From positions 248,001 through 312,000 of the forward strand of contig JAJJXM010000017.1 in the NCBI GenBank assembly GCA_024516155.1: a stretch of DNA of 64,000 bases. The letters are read 5' to 3'. Below, piece after piece: positions 33,701-47,070 of this stretch (position 1 is the first letter of the stretch; each line of letters opens with the position of its first letter). Source of the DNA: Pyronema omphalodes. Its lineage: Eukaryota; Ascomycota; Pezizomycetes; Pezizales; Pyronemataceae. The position numbers and the translations under genes are program-made. The notes under the pieces are model-generated. The model saw nothing but the letters and a program-made list of their open reading frames with translations. It had not been told where the DNA came from and ran no database searches.

Positions 33701-36700
33701 TCGCAGGCGGCGTCGCTGGCGTAGATATTTCACCCATGGTGATATCTTGCGATACAGTGGGTTCGGGTTGCGGAAGGTGTTGGAGGAAGGGATTGGCTGA
33801 GTTATAGGCGAAAGTTGCGGGGTTAACCATTGCGAATGGATTGTGTGGGGCCGGAGTCGACGGAGTGGCAGCGTCGCTCATGGTGATGTCGGCTGGTTCG
33901 GATACCACTGCTGCAGGAGAAACGTGCTGTTTGTCCTTCTGGCCTTGAATGTCAGGAATAATCTTCCCGAGTACTGAAGCGAGAGCGGGGAGTGCAGCAA
34001 CTGTCGGCCCAGCCGGTTCAGGCTGAGCTCCGGAGGGCAACACTTTCGATGATGGCATCTCTCCTAGGATTGGTGAAAGACCTTGCGGCTTTGATAGTCC
34101 TACCTCTCCTAGGACTGCGGGAAGGTTCTGCTTCCAGGGTTGCCCTTGGACCGTCTTGGTGGATGCAATCAAATGCATCGGTGCAGGGCGAGCCACCGGT
34201 GCGGAAGGAGCCATCGGTGCTATTGGTGCAACTGGCGCAGCTGGTGCAACTGGTGCAGGCTGAGCCTTCGGTGCCTTCGGGACAACAGGTGCAGTATGAG
34301 CCATCTTTTTCTGTCCTGCGGATGAAGATGAAAAACCCGAAGGGGGCTCCAAACGCTGGCAACTGGAGGTAGCAGCGGAGGGTACCGACGCCGCTACCGC
34401 CGGATATGCCTGGGTTACTGGAGTAAGATCTTTCTCCTTGCCCTTGCCCTTACCTTGGACTTCCTTCTTCTCTAACGTGTCCTTAGGTTGCGTCAGAGGT
34501 AACCCCGAATTGTCCTCCATTTGCATCTTGACCGTATGTGCCTTCTGATGCGAAACTCGATGCAAAATATGTGGCGCTGCCGGAGGCAGTGGCTTTTTGG
34601 TGGGTGTTACTTTTATGGGTGCGGGGGGTGTTGAGGGTGTGCTTGCTGTCGTCAGGCTTTCGATGCTAGGGTTTGGCCCTACAGGTGTAGCCACGGTGCT
34701 CACCGCATGCGCTACAGCCTCGATACCTGCAGTAGTCGGCATCTTCGTGGGCTGACGTCCTGCAATATTGACCACATTCTCCGCAAACAAACTCGGATCA
34801 CTTGGGCCTTGAGAACCCGGTCTGGGAGCACCAAGCGGAAGTGGCTTTGCCACAACTGGCCAGTTCGGGTTGAACCGTTTCTGTCCCTGTAGAGTATCGA
34901 CCGTGCTCTGTATCGGCGATTCTGCTCTTGGTGGTTCTGGATCCTTATACTCGACGTCCGGAAGGTCGTCCAGTTCCGCTTCTGACTCAGAGTCCGATGA
35001 AGAAGCTGCGTCTCCGAAAGACGCCAACAAAGCATCCTCGAACTCCGAAAACCCAGTATTCTCAGCATCCTCTCGGAGACGACTGGGATCAACAGGACCC
35101 TCGGATCCGGGTCTTGGGGCTCCTGATGGCAGTGGTGGAGCTACCAGCGGCCAGTTAGGGTTAAACCTTCTCTGGCCGTCTAAAGTATCCGCCGTACTCT
35201 GTACTGGTGAGTCAGCTCTGGGCGGTTCTGGGTCCTTAAACTCGACGTCGGAATGCTCCTCTGACTCTGCTTCTGACTCAGAGTCTGATAAAGAAGCTGC
35301 GTCTCCGGAAGACGCCAACAAAGCCTCTTCGGAATGCGACAATTCAGCATCATCGGACTCTGACAACTCAGCATCGTCAGACTCTTCTGCACAGTATTGA
35401 GACTCCGACAATTCAGCATCATCGGACTCTGACAATCCAGCATCATCAGACTCGTCTTCAGAGTGTTTACTTGGATCGGCAGGACCTTCGGATCCGGGTC
35501 TGGGAGCTCCGGGAGGTAGGGGTGGTGCTACCAGCGGCCAGTTCTTGTTGAAGCGTTCCCCGCCCTCAGGGGTAGTTGCCGGAGCAGGTGGGGGGATACC
35601 AGCTGCCAGGGCCCCAAAGTCGAAGCTGGAGGGATATGCCGGTGTGTGCTTGGGTGGTCTCAAGGGGAGCTGGATTCCACTAAAGATTGGTGTGGTGGAT
35701 TTGGAGCTTGCGGAGGGCGCGGAGAAGGAGGATGTGGCTGCGCTGACCGTAGGAACGGTGAAGCTGAGACCAACAGAAGGGACTGGAGCTCCGAGGAAGG
35801 TCGGAGTGGTGGCCTTGGAGATTGCAGAGGCAGCTTCAGCTCCGGTAGTGGTCAGAGCGGTTGACTTCGCACCACTGAGAGGTTCTTGAGCTTCAGCCTG
35901 GATGGGGGCTGTAGCACTGGCATTGCCAGGCGGGAATTGGAATGTAACAGGGGCTCCAAAATCGAAGGTTCCTGCCTTCTCAGTCGTTGCATTGACAGGT
36001 GTCCGCTTTGGTGGTCTCAAAGGCAGCGTTATTCCTGCAAACATCGGGGTGGTAGCCGGCTTAGAACCTAAGGTACAGCCTTGACCTCCGCCAGAGGCCA
36101 TGGGGAAGGCATTTGATCCAGTAGGCATAGCTGGGATTCCAGCAGAGTTCTTGGGAGCGCAATTGGAACCAACAGGAGCAACATTAACTTCAGCCAAAGA
36201 CGGAATATCCGAACTGGATCCAGAACCAGCAACTGTCTGAATTTCCATGTCCATCTTGTCTTCATCCGCGTTCTCGTCGCCGTACTTGTGCTGAAAGGGG
36301 TCGTTGTTACCGCTGTCGCTGCCAACGGGACTCATGGGGGAGTCTCGTTGCTCGTCGTCAATAGCAACAGCACTGGTATCAGAGTCCTGCATGCTGTCGT
36401 TGGAAAGGTCTGCGGTTTGAACAGGACAAGGGGCTTCCTTCCGGACAGGAGAAGCAGGGGCCGAGGAAGTGGGAGGAGCCATGGTTAAGGCTGGTTCCGA
36501 AGATGTAGCAGAGGTCGTGATGGGCATACCAGCCGGCTTAGACTGGCTGCTTGGTTTGGCGTTGGGGGTGGCTTTGGGGGTGTTTCTGGCACATCTTTTG
36601 CCTCTGGAGAAGATGGTGGGTTAGTATTCGTGGCTTTCGTTCTGATAGATGTACTTGGAAGGATCAGAGATGCCGGGGTTACTTACTTCGCGTTCCTGCT

Positions 36701-36709
36701 TTTTCCCAT
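30756..36709 (-). CDS. NWP-family large disordered protein with C-terminal anchor, copy B (type III)
   Basis: Exons 36709-36687, 36603-31923 and 31868-30756; introns 83 and 54 nt; 1938 residues. The mini-exon encodes MGKSRNAK. The body keeps three NWP modules and the SESDD octads, with a Pro/Ala run (APVAPAAPVAPIAPMAPSAP). From about residue 1190 it follows the E version (DIKKPEEDNQKIGKGEEL), with two FQAxxDxQR motifs. The third exon has the VYNELCGREYSVNAVNNAI variant and ends ISAMTGAVSAAAFAVVF then GFCQQYFA, the type III C-terminus shared with E. That exon has no ATG near its 5' end, so it must be reached by splicing. Function unknown; the gene looks intact. Confidence 0.85.
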
Positions 36710-38137
36710 TTCTGAAATAGTTGTTGAAGTGTTGATTGCGTGGAAAGTAGAATAAAATGTAACAAAGTAAAAGTTTCTACGAATAGAAGAAATATCACAG
36801 AGTATCTTCCGAAGATGATGTGTGATTTGGCTGGTTTTTGATCGATGTTCGTTAGTTGGTGGTAAGGAAGAGGATGTCTGCAGCTCGAAGAAAATTCTTG
36901 ACTACCGTGAGCTTGGACGCGTTGAGACTGAATGGCACCTGCTACTCTGATTGGGAGGGTCGATAATGTCAAATGTGAAGATGACATCCAAGGGCCGAAC
37001 AGCTCGGGGTGTCTCCGCGTAGACCCTTACACATGTGAAGCATTTTGGGGGTCGAACGTCGATACTATTAGCCAATACTCCTCACATATCCGCAGTACTC
37101 GTTGGGCTTAAATGTCAACTTTACATCGCCCATGCTTTTGCAGGACTCAATCAATGTTAATTTTGCGGTTAAACTTTGCATGTCGCCCGATCGAGGTAAT
37201 GAAGTAATGTCTTGATATATCCATTGTCCGTACGGTCAACTAAAGGTACTTTTTTCCTCATATTCTGGACAACCGGTGCCATAAGGCTCGTACAAACATC
37301 TCCTATTAGTCGGAATAATGAAGCTGTACTTTAAGATGTAGAATCGCCGGGAACTTGCAGTGCTTTACCGATGTTGATGAGGAGTTTCAGCTCTCCATAT
37401 CGGTCGGGCAGAATAAATACGGTGGTAACCATGACCTACGTTCCTGAATGGGCTTTTTAGCTCTCGATTAGCGATTTTTTCAATAAATGAAATCCGGTCT
37501 GCAGCCAGGACTTGAACGCACGAACCGGTACGAGCTTTGTATCCATAACATGTATCCGTTTTATCACAAATGATAGAAAAAATATTCTATGTACTCTGGT
37601 CCATCCTGTGTCAGAGGGCGTATCCCTACTTTCTGGACCCCGTCATAGATTCTCTTTTTATCCACAGACATCCACGGAGAACAGTCATTATATATTTGTC
37701 CTATTAAACATTACAAATACGCTTACTCACTACAGCTCCACACATGACTTACGTCATAATCTTAAGGTTGGGAACGTTCTAAAACATCAAATCTCAAATA
37801 TGCATATCATCCTGATAGAGGATGAAGTGAGTGTTCACGATGTATTCATCCTATACAAATGTAAAACAGCATGCCGCTAGATACTCTGGCCAATCCTGTG
37901 GCGTAAAGGCCATTCCGACAGCCGCTCTTCCTGAAGACATTGCCAATACTAGACTGGTATTAATACATGATCTCAATTTTTCCGAAAACAACCTGCATCA
38001 CTCGAGAAATGTAAACATCAAATTACTAGTTTTTATGGTATCCGAAAATAAAATGTTGGATTCTGATACTCGAGATTACAAAAATTACAAACAATATTTT
38101 TTATGTTCCGGCCAATCGGGTGGCGCAGACCCCAAGC
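36710..38137. other. B-C intergenic spacer with copy B promoter
   Basis: No gene is seen. It is homologous to the E-R and L-A spacers but with a single ~145-bp unit (~37690-37860) instead of two. It holds the conserved leader of copy B (~36710-36990) and the C 3' flank, with the CGCCACCCGATTGGCCGGAA segment (on the minus strand, ~38106-38127). Confidence 0.65.
37045..37057 (+). promoter_or_regulatory. Conserved family upstream element of copy B (TTGGGGGTCGAAC)
   Basis: It lies 336 nt upstream of the copy B start codon, in the same relative orientation as in the other copies. Confidence 0.5.
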
Positions 38138-41100
38138 TTACGCAAGCTTTCCCTCAATATTTCCTTCCCCGCCCAAGAATCTGTGGTACAAGCCACTAAC
38201 AACCGCAAATACACCAGCAGTAGCGGCCGCGCTTACAGCGCCAGTCACCGCGCTACGAATCAGTCCCTTCGTGAATCCGTGATCATATGGCCCCTGGGAC
38301 TTATCCTCCATGATCTTTACACCGGGTGATTGTGAGTATACTGGATCAGGCGTCTTGGACATCCTGATCTTCTCGTATTTCTCTCTGAGTGTCTGGATGT
38401 ACTCGTCGACAATCTTCGGGTGATCCATTGACCGTCCCTCTCTCGGTGCCCGGATCTTCAAGGTTTCGAGATGAGGCAAAGCCGCTCTCTTACCCTGACT
38501 TCTCTCAACATCAGTCAGATCTGAATATTGGACATCCAGATAGTCGACCGAGTGCCTTAGGAGATTTGTGGGTCGGTGAATCGGGGCTGGGGCTATATCC
38601 GGTAGCCGCTTGTACTCGAAGGATACCGGGCGTCTGGGCCTTTCGACGACTTGTAGGCGACTGCGGTGTTCTGCAGCCCTCTTCGCCTCCTCCGCCTTAT
38701 CCTTCGCAGCTTCCTCGGCTGCTTCTTCCGCCCAGATCTCCTCGAAGTCCTCGTACAACAAAGGACCTCCTCTTAGACCATAGTCGCGTGCAGGAGATGC
38801 CTTCGCTACGGTCCTTTCACTGAACATCCAGTCTTCTGGCCCCTTTGGCACTACCATTCCAGCTTGGATCCACGCTTCAGCTGCCTCCACGGTGGGTATA
38901 TCCCAATCCTTCGGACCCTTCCTGGCATATTCTATGGCGCTGTTAACCGCATCAACGCTGTATCCTCTGTCGCGAAGCCCGTTGTACACGATGTTGAGAT
39001 CATCTGAGATCACCTTCCTTGGTAAGAACTCAGGCGGCTGGGGTACTTCTATAACCCTCTGCTCCGCGGTGCTGGGTTTCCAGAACGGCTCCGTGGGCAC
39101 AAGAACTTCGGTAGCTGGCGAAGAGTCGGTGGACGACGAATCGCCGGCTTGGGTGGATCCGACGCTTGCCCTCTTTCGCGTCTTTCGTCTGGGTGTTGGC
39201 ACTGGTGCTTGCTGGGTTACGGTAGAACCTGCTGCCTTTTGGACTGGAGAGGGATTTTGCTGAGGCTTGCCTACAGCAGCTGGAAGAAGCTATCCAAAGC
39301 ATTAGTACATAACCAGGAAAACAGGTGGAGTCAACATTCTTACCTTCTGAGACTGCTCACTCTTCTGGCCGTTCTTCCACTGCTTGTATTCGAAGCTGTA
39401 AGTAGCTAAGAAATTCTCATACACGGCCTTCTTCTTCTCCTTCAACCACCGCGTATCAGCTTTGGCAACGTTATGCTTATACATATCGTTAATTCGCTGA
39501 TACTCTCGCAGCTCGATCTCCCTCGGCGTTAGTGGCCTTGTTCGCACAAAGTCCTGACCTCTATGCAACCACTCATCTCCTGTCGATATCTTGTCAATAA
39601 GGTCTCTGGAGATCAGGCCATCCTTGATCAAGTCTTCAAGCTCAGTCTCCCAAGCTTCAAGTGGGCTTGCTGGTGGCACTGGAACACTCGGCAACGGCGT
39701 GGGAGATGCTTTCTTAGCCTCTTGGGATGAAAGATTAGGCTGACATACAGCTTTAGCAGCGTGTTTCGCCCGCTGCTTATCCATGTAGGCCTGGAAACTT
39801 AAGTTTTCCTTCGCCTTCTCCTTGCCCTTGTCTTCATCGATCACGGGAGTACCATTAGCGAGAACCTGCTGATTGCCCAACAACGTCGACTTGATGAGTT
39901 TTGGCTCTTCGGGAGGTGATGGTGTGGGAACCTTCCCAGTCGCTGTGGTTGGTATTTTGACCCTCGGTGGTGATCCGGATGCTCGAGTGGTAGCTTTGGC
40001 AGTTGTACCGGAAAGATTGGAGGACGTTTCCTTGGTCTTCCTTTCTTGTCTGGTTTCTGCTGAGCAACGAGGACGGGCTTTAGGGCCTTGAGATGTAAAT
40101 GGAAGGGACCAAGTAACCTTGGGTTTTGGTTTGTCACATTCCTTGTTGGGCTCGCTTTCATGATTATTCCTTTTCTCTTCATCCCCTTCTCCGTCAACGC
40201 CAGTACCAGCATTGCCTTTTCCTAACAACAGATTCTTTTTCAGACCTGAGGCTAGGGAAGGCTTAGGTAAAGGATTAGAAGCGGGATTGGCCGTTGTTGC
40301 TGCTGGGGATGTACCGAGCAGCTTGGCAATTCTCTTTTGTACCTCTACTTCGATATCCGTAAGTCTCGCTGAAAGCGGAGCAGGCACAGGTGCTGACGAG
40401 GAGTTGGTAGTCTCTGACACCGGTGATACAAAAGCTGTGGTTTTTGCCGAGGGTACTTGATATGCCATCACAGCTTGAGACAAGTCAAATTCAGAAGGCT
40501 TGATAGGAGCTCTCTGAATCGGTGAAGCAGTGGCTGGCGTGGCAGTGATCAATGGTGCCGCAGCTGGTAGTGACTTCGCCACTGGTGCTGGTTTCCGAGT
40601 GACAGTCTGTGCTGGCGGCGCTGTCATAACTGCAGACTTACCCTGGATCAGGCCAAAAGGAAGATCTGTGATCTTTGCTGGCGAAGTGAGGTTCTTGCTC
40701 TGGGAAGCTGAAGATGAACCAGACATACCTTCGAATACGTTCTTTGGGATTGGCTTCTGTGAAGGCAAACCCCCTGCAGCCGGCCTTGCAAAAGGGGAAG
40801 TAGTTGGCGGGGGATTCCGCGAGAACACAGACTGGGCCATTGTTGTCGGAGCATCCGTCATGGTCGTATCTGCCAGCGAGGGTGAAGCCACGAAACTGGC
40901 GGGCTGCTTAACCGGCGTTGATATCCCTTCCATAGTGACATCTTGTGATGCTGCAGGTTTAGGTTGGGGAGAATGTTTGGCAAAGGGATTAGCGGGGTTG
41001 TAGGCCAAGGTTGCGGGATTGACTTTGGCAAATGGATTGAGAACAGCCGGGGTAGGACGCGCAGTGGATGGTCTGGCACTGATCACTGGAGCCACTGCTG

Positions 41101-44054
41101 GTTCTGACATTGCTACTGCTGCTGGTCTCCAGGTGACCGTCTGTGCCGGCGGTGCTGCCATAACTGCAGTATTACCTTGGAGAGGGCCAAAAGGAAGATC
41201 CGTGATCTTGGCCGGTGTCACTGACTTTGCAGGAGCAGATGCAATGGCGACATTGTTACTCTGAACTGGTGCGAATGATGCTATGTGACCAGATATACCC
41301 TCGAATACATTTTTCGGGGTGGATGTGACAGTAGTAGCAGCTGTAGCCTGGACTGGTTGAGCGACACTAATCTGTTGTACCGCTGTCGCTGTAGGTGGGA
41401 TACCTTGATTTCCTTGCGTCAGCTTTCCAGATGAATCTATGTCTGTCTGTGAAGCTGGGAACTTACCTGCTTCAGACTTGTCCTGTGACGCCAGGGATGC
41501 CGTAGTTTGAGTGAGAGGCTGTGACGGAGGGGTGGCTAGTGCAGGAGTGATGGCTGGTGTAGGAGTGATGGCTGGTGAAGGAGTAATAGTTTGCGCCGTC
41601 ACCGCTGCAGGTGGAGCTGTCTGAGTGGGAGTAGACGTTTCTGCAGCGAAGGTGATCACTGGGGCCACTTCCGACGGTGCTGAAACTGGTGCATCTGGTG
41701 CCATTCCGGAAATGACGGTTTGTGCTGCCGCCGCTGTGATGACTGGAGCATCACCCTGTCTAGCCTTTTTATTCACAGCAATAAAGACAGGCTGCTGAAC
41801 TGCACCTTTATTTAGTGCGACTCGTGATATTCCCGCTGCTGTCTTTCTTGTGGCTGGGCCTTGCGGACGCCGACCACATCCGATGGACAGGTTCGTAACC
41901 TTTCTTGGTGGCACTGCCAGCGCTACTTGAGCTGGAATTGTTGTAGTAGGAGGAGCGGATTGGGTATTGACTGATGGTAACATCGCTGTTGATTTATTGG
42001 AGAGCTCGATACTCTGAGGCTGGGTCTGTCCGAAGGGAACGTCGGTGATCTGGCTCGGTGTCGTTGGCTTTGGCTGAGTGAGCGGAAAGGGGAAGTTGCT
42101 ACCATTCATCGGTGCCGATAATGGTGCGCTTGCCGTGATAGTATTACCAGGCATATTCTGAAAGGCATTATTTGGGGTAGCTGTCTGGGTAGAGTAACCC
42201 GGTAACACCGCACCCACAACTGGCAATGCAAGAGTCGATGTGGTTGAAGCCGGGCTTTGTACGACGGACTCAGCCAAGTGTGGAGGAGCATCGAGCATAG
42301 TCGTATCCGCTTGCACAGGAGTAGACTGTTCACTAGCAGACTGCTTGATCGGCGTAGACATTTCCCCCATGGTAACATCGTGTGATACTGCTGGCTTGAA
42401 CTGCAGCGGCTGTTGAAGGAAGGAATCGACCTTTAAATTCACAAAGGGATTGAATGGAGTTCCACCGCCTACTTTGCTCAATGGAATTCCTTTATTCCAT
42501 TTTTTCGCCTTGATCGCCTTGGTAGATAAGACTGAAGTCTTCGGAGCCGAACGAGCTGCCGGTGCAGAATGAGCAGGTTGTGCAGACAGGGCAAGTGGTG
42601 CGGATGGAAAAATAGGTGCATTGTGGGCGATTGGTGCAGGCGGAGCTAGAGGTGCGGTTACAGACCCAGCGGGGAGAAAGTGAGTTTCTGGCTGAGTGAT
42701 ACTTAGTGTTGCAACTGGTCCTGCGCTTGGTTGAATTGGTTGGGGTCCTTGCTGATTAACCTGTCCTCCACAGCTAATCGCCTGTATGGGCGTACCGGTA
42801 GCTAGCAGCGTCGAGGATGAAGTGACTGAAGCGGGCTGAGCCCAGGTGCCAGCAGCCTTAGGTGCTGCGGCTAGAGTTACAGGAGGGATACCTTGAGGCT
42901 GTTCTTGCTTGTGATCGAATGGTGTCACTGCCTTTGATTGGCGCAGCTTGGAATTTTCCTCTTCGAGCATCATAGTTATGAGGGCTCTTTGATTAGGTGT
43001 AAGTGCCCCATGAGACATCGACAGCACCGCAGAGGGGAGTAGTTCATTGGGTGTCTCAGATTTGGTACTCGCAGTCGTGATAGTACTATTAGGGCTCAGC
43101 CCTGTCGTTGCAGGCGGTCTGTTCGGTGCCTGAGTGAGATTTGTTAATTCTTCATCCACCAGGTCTTCGGCAATGCGACCCGGATTCGCCGGGCCCACTG
43201 ATCCCGGTAGCGGAGCTCCTGGAGGCAAGGGTTTGGCTACCAGCGGCCAGTTTTGGTTGAACCGTGGTCCTTCCGGTAGCGTATCGACTCCGCCAGCGGA
43301 AGGTTTGACAGCGTCTAGAGCGCCAAGTTCGAATACTGATGGGTTATGAAGCTTGGGCCATTGGGGTGTCTGCTTTGTTTTCAAATGAGGGAGCTGTACT
43401 CCGCTGAAGGTCGGAGTGGTGGACTGAAAAGCTACGGCGGGAACTTGAGCTCCGCCAAAGATCGGCGCGGTAAATCTGAAGCCTCCTGCGGGAACTTCAA
43501 CTCCACCAAAGGTCAGAGTGTTAGAAATGGTATCAGATGAAGTCATGGGTTCCTTCTGCTGGTTTTCGACTTGCTTCGCCTTGAAGTCATTGTAATTGAT
43601 TCCGGACCCAGCGAGGATATTGTGAAGCAGAGTGTCGATTTTGTCCCCAACGTCCGGGTCTTCAGGCTGCGAATTGGTCACCATTCCCTCTGGTATAACC
43701 TGGGTACTGCTCCCCATTCCCTTCTGATCCTCGTGACCGGAAGGGTTCTTGTTTCCGCTATCGCTGCCAACGGGACTGAGAGCAGAGACGCCCGCAGTGG
43801 CACTTGAAGAAGAGGCCATGGTCGGAGCTGATCCTAAGGAAGGGGTGGCGATGATAGTAGGCATTGCAGGTGTGTTCTCCTGTGTGCCTGCTCCGTTGGT
43901 GGGGATGGTGTTGGCGGTGTTGGCGGTGTTTCTGACTGACTTCTTGTGCCTGAAAAAGGGAATGCGTTAGGTTCCAAACTCTTGTGACGACGGACGTGAT
44001 AGGGAGGAGAAGGCAGAGGAGAATTGCTTACATCTTTTTCTTGTTGTTAACCAT
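38138..44054 (-). CDS. NWP-family protein, copy C (type I, most divergent N-terminal part)
   Basis: Exons 44054-44032, 43949-39344 and 39289-38138; introns 82 and 54 nt; 1926 residues. The mini-exon encodes MVNNKKK with a split Met, different from the MGK start of the other copies. Only one NWP module (NQNWPLVAKPLPPG) and no SESDD octads are present. Instead the middle is expanded: the block VFEGMxG ... ITDxPFG ... VT(M)xxxSTP occurs about three times, and there is a Thr/Pro repeat (ITPSPAITPTPAITP). One FQAYMDKQRAK motif is present. The PLTPREIELREYQRIN helix region and the type I third exon (ending LYHRFLGGEGNIEGKLA) are well conserved. It may be an older or separately evolved member. Function unknown. 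Confidence 0.85.
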
Positions 44055-44451
44055 GGCTGAAGATATTACAGATGGCGTCGAAAGTAGGTAAAAGGCAAAG
44101 AAAGGGTTTGCGTGAGTAGACGAGGTTAGTAGAAGGGAGGTTATGAAGTGTGTCTGAATATGATTAATTACTTGGTTTGTCTTCACGAAGATTGATCAGT
44201 TGTACCTTGAATATGACTTGCTGTTTTGTGGTTGGGATTCGATGACGGACTTCGTTGCTCGTAGGTTGGTGATGAGGAAGAGGATGTCTGCAACGCGAAG
44301 AAGATTCTGTTGAAACTGAATGTCTGGACGCGTTGAACCTGAATGGCACCTGCCGCTGTCATTGAGAGGGTCGACAAAATTTGGTAGACAGCCCTTGAGG
44401 GCCGAAAAGATCGATGCGAGACTGCATTGGACGCTTTCCTAGTATGAGATG

Positions 44452-44464
44452 TTGGGGGTCCAAC
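44452..44464 (+). promoter_or_regulatory. Conserved family upstream element of copy C (TTGGGGGTCCAAC)
   Basis: It lies 398 nt upstream of the copy C start and carries one substitution relative to B. Confidence 0.45.
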
Positions 44465-44949
44465 CACGATACAAATATTCAGTCTTCCTAGGCAATCCGG
44501 AATACTTGAATGGGAAGAATATTCCATTCTTATTTGCACTAAAACATATTTTCTGATATTGGACTGAAACCTTGCATATTAGTTGGACACAGTGACGAAG
44601 TCAATAATCATGAGATATCATCAAAATCAAAATCGACAGCAAATTCCGTGATATTCAAGTCAATGATGCTACGCAGAGGTGACACAGTCACCCGTCATTC
44701 CTCCTAACGAACTAGCAATACTTAACCAGTGTGAACAACATTTGAGACTCAGGTAACGTCTACTTTCCGAGCTAAAAATATCAAGTACGTATTGTCATGC
44801 CAAAATTCGCTCTCGGTCAAATGAATAGTTTATATTGCAGTATTAGAATCTAAATATCTCAGCTTTCTTAAGTGTTCATTATGTGCATAACAAATGTAAA
44901 TACAGTATACGTTTCCCTTTGACCTTCGAGCCTTCAAGCCTTACAGCGT

Positions 44950-45185
44950 TCGTTCAGTCGGACTGTGAGCCTGCCTGTACAATCTTCAAACCGCGGTATC
45001 CTTATTGGCACCAAAATCTGACTCTGAGATCATGATACTTCATACAGTGCACTATATGGCTTATTTTCCTTCAGCCACTTGTTCGGTCGGACTGTGATTT
45101 TGCCTTATACGCCTTCGAATTGGGGTATCATTATTTCTACCAAATTCTGCGTCCGGAATTGCCATATAATACATAATACATCAAT
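44950..45185 (+). repeat. Two ~120-bp imperfect direct repeats
   Basis: Both units contain GTCGGACTGTGA, then GGTATC(C/A)TTATT, then a CCAAA(A)TCTG segment and end in an A/T-rich ATACA stretch. The significance is unknown. Confidence 0.55.
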
Positions 45186-46528
45186 TGAGAAGTAGAAGAA
45201 TCGGCCAAGGTCATGTCCTGGGGGCTTTCCTCAAACGTTTTAGGTTTGGCGGCAGGAGAGACCAACCCATTTCTGGAGTATTTGGTGAACTGTCATGATG
45301 ACCAAAAAGCGATGTTGTTTCCGTTCATACTGGCACTTCGGAATTCTATGTTTCCTGCTTTAATTTTCAGACTCGTAGCAGGAGTCAGGTGTTAAGGACT
45401 GCAGAATATTGAGAGTTGGCATTCCGATGCGTCTTCTCATTCAACACAGTTTACGTAGAAGGCGTGGGTATGCCGTTCCATGGTCGAAAGAGACCATGGG
45501 GGCTTTTTCTGTGGAATGTCACTGTGGGTATTATATCAATCCCCACTTAATCTGTGTATGTAGTGTCGTCAAGCTCGCTGGTGTGATGTCAGATTCTTAG
45601 CAGATCCCGTTTTGATGCCCATCACCATTTCTGTGCAGCAGGAGAAACCCCGAGCAATCATAGAAGTCTCCCCTGAACTCTCGGGGTGGGCGGAAGTACG
45701 TAGAGTACGGTTCCGAAACTACAGAAATCGATGTTTCTGGTCCAGCGCTGTGCACGATATCATGCAGCAGGTCGAAACGTCGAGGGCCAATTAGATAAGG
45801 CCCTTCTAGCTGGGTTAGCTAAAATCAGGGTTATCTAATACTATAATCTGTTGAATAAATAAGAACGAAGGAGAGCCTATGTTGAAGACGGTGTCCGCCA
45901 TCCCTAACTGAGTTAAAGGGTTTGATCTGTGGATTTGTATATCTGTATAGAAGACGAGAGGTGGGATAAATTTAACCGCCATAGCTAGTCGAAAGACGCC
46001 ATGATAGTGAATTTTACTGTAGCTAGGATTTACAGTTGATTTTAGTTTGGCGAGAGAACGTTTGGCGTAGTCGTCGAAACCCCCTAAGTAATCTCTGCAG
46101 CATCTATTCGTGCTGCACATACGATCCTTGAATACTGGTTCTCTAACTAGTCGGCTGTTTAGGCCTCGCTAAGAAGCCGCAAAAGGTACCGCAAAAGTCA
46201 CAAATGGAATGATAGGCCCAAACTGCGGAAATTTCGTACTCCGCGTGTATTGAAAGGTAATGAGCGGTCTTCACCTGCGCCAGGCTGTCGAGTCGCTGGC
46301 AGGACTCTCTGTTTGCCTGATCTATCGCCATGACGGCGCAGGCAGAGTATTTGTCATGCCTCTTAGTGAGAGCTGCAGAATCAATTCCGCTGATACAGTC
46401 AAGTGCTGTCTGAATCAGGTCACGACGCCAGCGCGTTTTGGGACCGATTTGGCCGTTGCGCGTTGCGTGCACGTTGTTGCATCGGCATTTCGCGGGGTGG
46501 GGCAGGCCAAAACTCGCGAAAATTTCGA

Positions 46529-46551
46529 TTTTGCGACAGGATGTCGCAAAA
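46529..46551. repeat. Perfect inverted repeat, 10-bp arms, 3-nt loop
   Basis: TTTTGCGACA, GGA, TGTCGCAAAA. It could be a hairpin or the remnant of a small element; no target-site duplication was identified. Confidence 0.7.
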
Positions 46552-46657
46552 TACCACCTGATAATCTCTAAAGAGTTCAAGGGTAACCTAATAGAGCGCT
46601 GCAAATCCGATTCCGGCGAGAAAATCGAGGGTTTCGGTACTCGTTGTTGACAGTACA

Positions 46658-46677
46658 GGGGGGGGGGGGGGGGGGGG
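46658..46677 (+). repeat. Homopolymer G tract (20 nt)
   Basis: Uninterrupted run of G after CAGTACA. Confidence 0.9.
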
Positions 46678-46689
46678 AGGTTGTCGTTT

Positions 46690-47070
46690 GTGCTCTATAG
46701 CATCGAACCAGTCTGTCTCTTCCTCCCACACAAAACGTAAAGATCCAAGGTTTGATCCGGTACCTCGAACGTGATAAACCCCCAGCGGGTGCCATAGTGC
46801 CTTCAAAATCAGCGCACCGTTGTCAACATAGCGGTATCCCATTCCAATCTGTCTAATCTCGCAATCAATCTGAGGCAAGTTCAGAACCTATATCCAAATG
46901 TCGGTATTTATCCTCCATCTCTTTGTTTTTTCTTCATGAAAGCCGACTTTGTATTCCCGGTGTCGTAAATTCTTTGCCGCCTCAGCTTGTACAGTGATTT
47001 TCAGATGTCTTGGTTGATATCGGTTTCGGGAAGAGGTTGTAACTGGTATAGCTATCGCGGGTATGGACAA
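46690..47070 (-). pseudogene. Possible decayed gene fragment, unrecognised
   Basis: Two consecutive minus-strand frames in the same register (47070-46888 and 46878 onward) are separated by a TAG. They encode natural-looking sequence (EYKVGFHEEKTKRWRIN; IGMGYRYVDNGALILKALWH; SLRFVWEEETDWFDAIEH) before running into the G tract. This abuts the breakpoint of the truncated DUF2235 copy. It could be the end of another gene cut by the duplication, but I cannot assign a family. Confidence 0.3.

Noticed and set aside
46143..46604. 153-codon minus frame
   Set aside because: No domain or signal; a similarly long frame is open on the other strand over the same DNA, so neither is supported.
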